Shown here: in pieces, positions 61,339 through 64,000 of the stretch
Numbering within the stretch: position 1 is the stretch's first letter
How the letters are laid out: every line of letters begins with the position of its first letter
Source: Sulfurospirillum tamanense
Lineage (GTDB): Bacteria; Campylobacterota; Campylobacteria; Campylobacterales; Campylobacteraceae
Length of the DNA: 64,000 nucleotides
NCBI RefSeq assembly: GCF_016937535.1
Contig: NZ_JAFHKK010000011.1
Span: forward strand, 1-64,000
Direction: 5' to 3'
Program-made: the position numbers and the translations under genes
The notes under the pieces: model-generated
Databases searched by the model: none
What the model was told of the DNA's origin: nothing
What the model saw: only the letters and a program-made list of their open reading frames with translations

Positions 61339-61372
61339 TTTCCTTACATGTAAAGCTTTACATGTAAGGAAA
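61339..61372. terminator. 34-base perfect palindrome made of two TTACATGTAA units
   Basis: Two TTACATGTAA units (61344, 61358) flank AAGC/GCTT so that the whole 61339-61372 is a perfect palindrome ending TTTCC/GGAAA. It is 12 bases after the flavodoxin stop and would form a long hairpin on either strand; on the minus strand it is followed by TTAACGCG rather than a T run. Likely 3' boundary of the flavodoxin transcript. Confidence 0.6.
61344..61353. repeat. TTACATGTAA palindrome family (32 exact copies; this is one member)
   Basis: Exact copies start at 2636, 3389, 4466, 5765, 7331, 11184, 12535, 15996, 17390, 19105, 20295, 20405, 20426, 22268, 22661, 23106, 26120, 28153, 33198, 33617, 34230, 35235, 40183, 43626, 44301, 46463, 51593, 55529, 57600, 61344, 61358 and 63554. 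Flanks favour CC(T) before and (A)GG after. Thirteen are inside genes, two form stop codons, seventeen are intergenic. At least nine one- or two-base variants exist (for example 15316, 29473, 32249, 36397, 41752, 42521, 54690, 63590). Core ACATGT outside these contexts is rare. Confidence 0.95.
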
Positions 61373-61383
61373 ACAAAGGGGTA

Positions 61384-61878
61384 TTACAACTGTGCTTTTA
61401 AGCGCTCAACCCAAGTATCGATACGCTCATCAGTGAGCTCGTCTTGGTTGTCTTCATCGATAGCCAAGCCCACAAAAGCGCCATTTTTAACCGCCTCAGA
61501 GGCTTCAAAATCGTACCCCTTCACAGGCCAATCTCCGCCAATCATCACCGCACCTTTATCAGTACACACTTCGTGCAAAATCCCCATACCGTTGCAAAAC
61601 TCGTGACCATAACCCTCTTGGTCACCTAGTCCAAAAAGTGCTACACGTTTTCCGACAAGCTCTAAAGTGTCCGTATTAAAGGATTCCCAGTCGTCTTGCA
61701 ACTCACCATCATACCACGTGGATGTCCCAAAAATAAACGTATCGAACGTGTTGAGTGTTGCCGCATCGGCACTTCCAATGTCAAACACCCTAGCGTCCAT
61801 TCCCAGTGTCGCTTGAATCTTTTTTGCAACACCTTCTGTGTTGCCGCCACTACTGCCGTAGACAATCGCTATTGCCAT
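61384..61878 (-). CDS. fldA: Flavodoxin
   Basis: 164 residues. FMN phosphate loop YGSSGGNTEGVA at 7-18 (one residue different from the usual T/S-x-T-G-x-T), FGTSTWYDGELQDDW and GLGDQEGYGHEFCNGMG are the two isoalloxazine loops. Start at 61878 is chosen (GGAG five bases before); the long frame upstream overlaps the previous gene. It carries electrons in place of ferredoxin and, under the Fur-box promoter upstream, would be raised in iron shortage; in related bacteria it is also the acceptor of pyruvate oxidoreductase. Confidence 0.94.
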   Translation of the reverse strand: MAIAIVYGSSGGNTEGVAKKIQATLGMDARVFDIGSADAATLNTFDTFIFGTSTWYDGELQDDWESFNTDTLELVGKRVALFGLGDQEGYGHEFCNGMGILHEVCTDKGAVMIGGDWPVKGYDFEASEAVKNGAFVGLAIDEDNQDELTDERIDTWVERLKAQL

Positions 61879-62621
61879 CATTGCTCCTTTACTGAATGTG
61901 AAATTATATAAGGCACCAACTTCACACGCGCGCATTGCTCGTGGGGTTGACGCACTTGAATGTGACGGGTAAAAAGCGCATTGCGTGGAAAAACAAGGTA
62001 CACCGCGCGCGTTCCATTTTGTGCAAGGCGCTTCCACGCCCTAGAGATTTCCTCTTCGACGCCTTTGGGGTTGTTTTTGTCCACGCGCTTCACACACGGC
62101 ACAACACTAAGCACCCTTTCTCCCGCTTCTTCGATGATGATTTCATCGCACTCGATGTAGACGTTTTTATCAGGATTGCGCTTGCAGATTTTTTCATACA
62201 CAAACTGCAAAAACAGCCCGCTCGCATCGAACATCATCCCTGGGTTTTCTTTGGCAAAAAGACGATAAATCCGCTTTGCTGGCTCAAAAGAAGGCAACGT
62301 TGCCATATTGCAAGCAATGGCATGGGCAGCGTGCATGTCGCCACTCAAAAAAGCATGAATAAGCGCACTACTGCGAGGACAGAAAACCAAACGCGAAGAA
62401 ACAGGAGAAAGCGGCTTTGGAATACTTTGCCTGATCGCATCAAAAAAATGTTCCGCCAAAGGCTGATGGCACCCTTTTAATAAAACCCGCTCATCTGGTT
62501 CAGCACACAAATTGTACTGGGTCAGAAAAAGCATCCGACGCTGTGGTCTTGGCAGGTGACGAAACATAGGAGGTGTGCGCTCAATCCATTCGCCATTTTG
62601 AAACTCAAACCCAACCAACAT
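61878..62621 (-). CDS. Fur-box-controlled protein of unknown function, operon with flavodoxin
   Basis: 247 residues, no signal or membrane segment. Landmarks: RHLPRPQRRMLFLTQYNLC, VFCPRSSALIHAFLSGDMHAAH, FEPAKRIYRLFAKENPGMMF and IIIEEAGERVLSVVPCVKRVDK. Several Cys. I recognise no family. Its stop overlaps the flavodoxin start region, and a perfect Fur box lies 66 bases upstream, so both are probably iron-starvation genes. AGGTAGG stands before the ATG. Confidence 0.7.
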   Translation of the reverse strand: MLVGFEFQNGEWIERTPPMFRHLPRPQRRMLFLTQYNLCAEPDERVLLKGCHQPLAEHFFDAIRQSIPKPLSPVSSRLVFCPRSSALIHAFLSGDMHAAHAIACNMATLPSFEPAKRIYRLFAKENPGMMFDASGLFLQFVYEKICKRNPDKNVYIECDEIIIEEAGERVLSVVPCVKRVDKNNPKGVEEEISRAWKRLAQNGTRAVYLVFPRNALFTRHIQVRQPHEQCARVKLVPYIISHSVKEQ

Positions 62622-62639
62622 ATGCCTACCTTTTTGTTT

Positions 62640-62660
62640 TGATAATCAGTATTATAATCA
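62640..62660. promoter_or_regulatory. Fur-like site adjacent to the start of the gene at 62621
   Basis: TGATAATCAGTATTATAATCA has TGATAAT at one end and ATAATCA at the other with overlapping half-sites. It lies 18 bases before the ATG and could be a second, downstream Fur operator to the perfect one at 62688. Confidence 0.6.
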
Positions 62661-62687
62661 TGAAATCTTAAAGGGGAGCTTAACACA

Positions 62688-62702
62688 TGATAATTATTAT
62701 CA
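62688..62702. promoter_or_regulatory. Perfect 7-1-7 Fur box
   Basis: TGATAATTATTATCA, exact inverted repeat TGATAAT-T-ATTATCA. It controls the minus-strand operon starting at 62621 (unknown protein and flavodoxin). The gap up to the channel gene stop (62744) holds no gene. Confidence 0.85.
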
Positions 62703-62743
62703 ACAATAAACATAAGAAGAGGCGGTACGAGGCCGCCAAAATA

Positions 62744-63544
62744 TTAGGTGTTTTTTTCGCGAAGCAGTTGTTTGAGCTCTTTGACTTCTACGAGTAATTC
62801 TTTGAGGGTTTCATGGTCCGCATGACGCTCCTCATCGGCCTGTGCATTTTGAAGTTTTTGCATTTCACCGATGATGACTGCCACAAAAAGGTTAAAAAAG
62901 ACAAAAGCTGCGATGATGATAAAACTCACATAATAGACCCACGACCACGGGTACACTTCCATGGTTTCGTACATCACATCCGTCCAGTCCTCAAAAGTTA
63001 GGATGCGAAAAAGTGTGAGCATAGAGATGAGAAAATCCTCCCAAAGACCAGAGGGCATGTCCATAAATAAAAAGCTACCAATGATGGCGTAGATATAAAA
63101 GATGATAAACATCAAAATGACGATGTCAACAATGGAGGGAATGGCTTTAATGAGCATGTCAAGAATGGCCTTAAGCTCAGGGCGCGCGGTGAAGAGCCGC
63201 AAAATGCGAAAGACACGCATAAGGCGTGCAATGGCGGCAAAAGAGCTGTTTTCCAAAGGAATGAGCGTCACTGCGACAATCACAAAATCAAAAACATTCC
63301 ACTTGTTTTTGAAAAAATCAGAGAACTTTTCTTCGACTGCCATCTTGATACCAAGTTCCACCACAAAATAGACCGTCACAATCCAATCAAGCACATACAA
63401 GATATTGCCATAGGGCTGGGCGGCTTCTTCGAGGGTTTTAAAACCCAAAACTGAAGCATAAAAAATAATTATGGCCGTAGTAAGATTAGAAAACCACCGC
63501 GCATCACGAACGGCCTTAAGGCGTGCTAACCAAAGTTGATTCAT
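62744..63544 (-). CDS. NaChBac-family voltage-gated cation channel with Ca-channel-like filter
   Basis: 266 residues with S1-S6. S4 has four Arg at three-residue spacing (R107, R110, R113, R116 in RLMRVFRILR). The selectivity filter is TFEDWTD (183-189); NavAb has TLESWSM and the engineered calcium-selective CavAb TLDDWSD, so the two added Asp suggest calcium selectivity. The C-terminus is a coiled coil (TLKELLVEVKELKQLLREK) for tetramer assembly. It is monocistronic; TTACATGTAA sites precede it (63554, variant 63590). Confidence 0.92.
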   Translation of the reverse strand: MNQLWLARLKAVRDARWFSNLTTAIIIFYASVLGFKTLEEAAQPYGNILYVLDWIVTVYFVVELGIKMAVEEKFSDFFKNKWNVFDFVIVAVTLIPLENSSFAAIARLMRVFRILRLFTARPELKAILDMLIKAIPSIVDIVILMFIIFYIYAIIGSFLFMDMPSGLWEDFLISMLTLFRILTFEDWTDVMYETMEVYPWSWVYYVSFIIIAAFVFFNLFVAVIIGEMQKLQNAQADEERHADHETLKELLVEVKELKQLLREKNT

Positions 63545-63777
63545 CTGCTTCCTTTACATGTAAAGGCGAAATTATACGCAAAAAAGGTAAATACATGTAA
63601 AGAAATTTGGGCACAAATAAATCAAAAAAAAGGCGACTTCTTGTTTGTGATATCCTTGTGACATTAACTTCAAAACTCTCAAAGTAATTTGGGTTATAAT
63701 AATGGACTTTATACTTTTTGCGCTCTCGCGACACAGCGTTGGCAGCCGTTGTTTCACTCCCTATCTATAAGGTTTTT

Positions 63778-64000
63778 ATGAAAAAAGTTATTGTTTTGCT
63801 TCTCTTTCTTACCAATGCTCTTTTTGCTGATGCCTTGGATTCTCTTTTACAAGAGTACCAAAGCACTACCGAAAAATCATTAAAAACCGTCAATGAAAAG
63901 CTTGGACACGTGGTGATTTATTCTCAGCAAGAACTTCGCATGATGCAATACACCAAACTCGATGACATCCTCAAGGAGCTTCCGCTCATGAGCTTGGGTA
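63778..64000 (+). CDS. Probable TonB-dependent receptor, N-terminus only (partial)
   Basis: ATG at 63778, signal peptide MKKVIVLLLFLTNALFA, then LDSLLQEYQSTTEKSLKTVNEKLGHVVIYSQQELRMMQYTKLDDILKELPLMSLG up to the edge in pieces. The pattern of an opening ISxxEL-like element, TKLDDILKELPLM, resembles the start of TonB-receptor plug domains. It lies next to the iron region. With only 74 residues the call is tentative. Confidence 0.55.
   Translation, partial: MKKVIVLLLFLTNALFADALDSLLQEYQSTTEKSLKTVNEKLGHVVIYSQQELRMMQYTKLDDILKELPLMSLG

Overview
The window reads as a chromosomal segment from a Campylobacterota (epsilonproteobacterial) bacterium, most likely of the Sulfurospirillum/Wolinella type. 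The evidence is gene content: a Tat-exported flavocytochrome c fumarate-reductase-family system with NapC/NrfH-type quinol dehydrogenase, a RibBA-type enzyme with a degenerate C-terminal half, MOMP/OprD-like porins, a Wolinella-type thiocarboxylate route to homocysteine, and many c-di-GMP and iron genes. There is no rRNA, tRNA, CRISPR array, phage or complete insertion sequence that I can see.

Layout. 1-11.1 kb, mostly minus strand: riboflavin genes, two sister OmpR-type regulators that lack the phospho-acceptor Asp, a chemoreceptor, a porin, and a flavocytochrome respiratory operon (flavin subunit, periplasmic tetraheme cytochrome, membrane NapC-like cytochrome) preceded by a second copy of the flavin subunit. 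11.3-16 kb, plus: complete liv-type ABC transporter. 16-19 kb: preQ0 genes queD/queE/queC and an AT-rich membrane gene split at a T tract. 19-22.5 kb: DmeR/DmeF metal efflux, small periplasmic proteins and a nudC remnant. 22.7-33.5 kb, minus: one long sulfur assimilation operon (cysH, cysD, cysN, sulfur carrier, E1-like enzyme, JAMM protease, siroheme reductase fused to TusA, cysG, metY, mnmA). 33.7-46.4 kb: HD protein, acyl-CoA synthetase, heme-c GGDEF/EAL sensor, amtB-glnK, SLC13 transporter, a molybdopterin oxidoreductase operon and a diguanylate cyclase. 46.6-62.7 kb: an iron region with Fur boxes, feoAB, periplasmic and outer-membrane partners, an ABC system, a Fur-family regulator, a cluster resembling ferrosome (fez) loci, mntP, and a Fur-box-controlled operon ending in flavodoxin. 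The window ends with a NaChBac-family channel whose filter looks calcium-selective and the start of a probable TonB-dependent receptor.

How the genes work together. The sulfur operon covers sulfate activation (CysDN), APS reduction (CysH), siroheme synthesis (CysG), sulfite reduction (Sir-TusA), loading of sulfide on a small carrier protein (HcyS with HcyF, matured by HcyD) and transfer to O-acetylhomoserine (MetY). The iron region pairs ferrous uptake (FeoAB) with a P1B-type ATPase, HMA protein, ferritin-like protein and several one-helix proteins that could build and load an iron storage compartment.

Two signals cut across gene boundaries. The palindrome TTACATGTAA occurs 32 times exactly (expected about 0.06-0.1), in both intergenic and coding DNA. 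A roughly 130-base structured element occurs twice in the sulfur operon with compensatory base changes in its stems, and looks like an undescribed RNA or RNA-like repeat.
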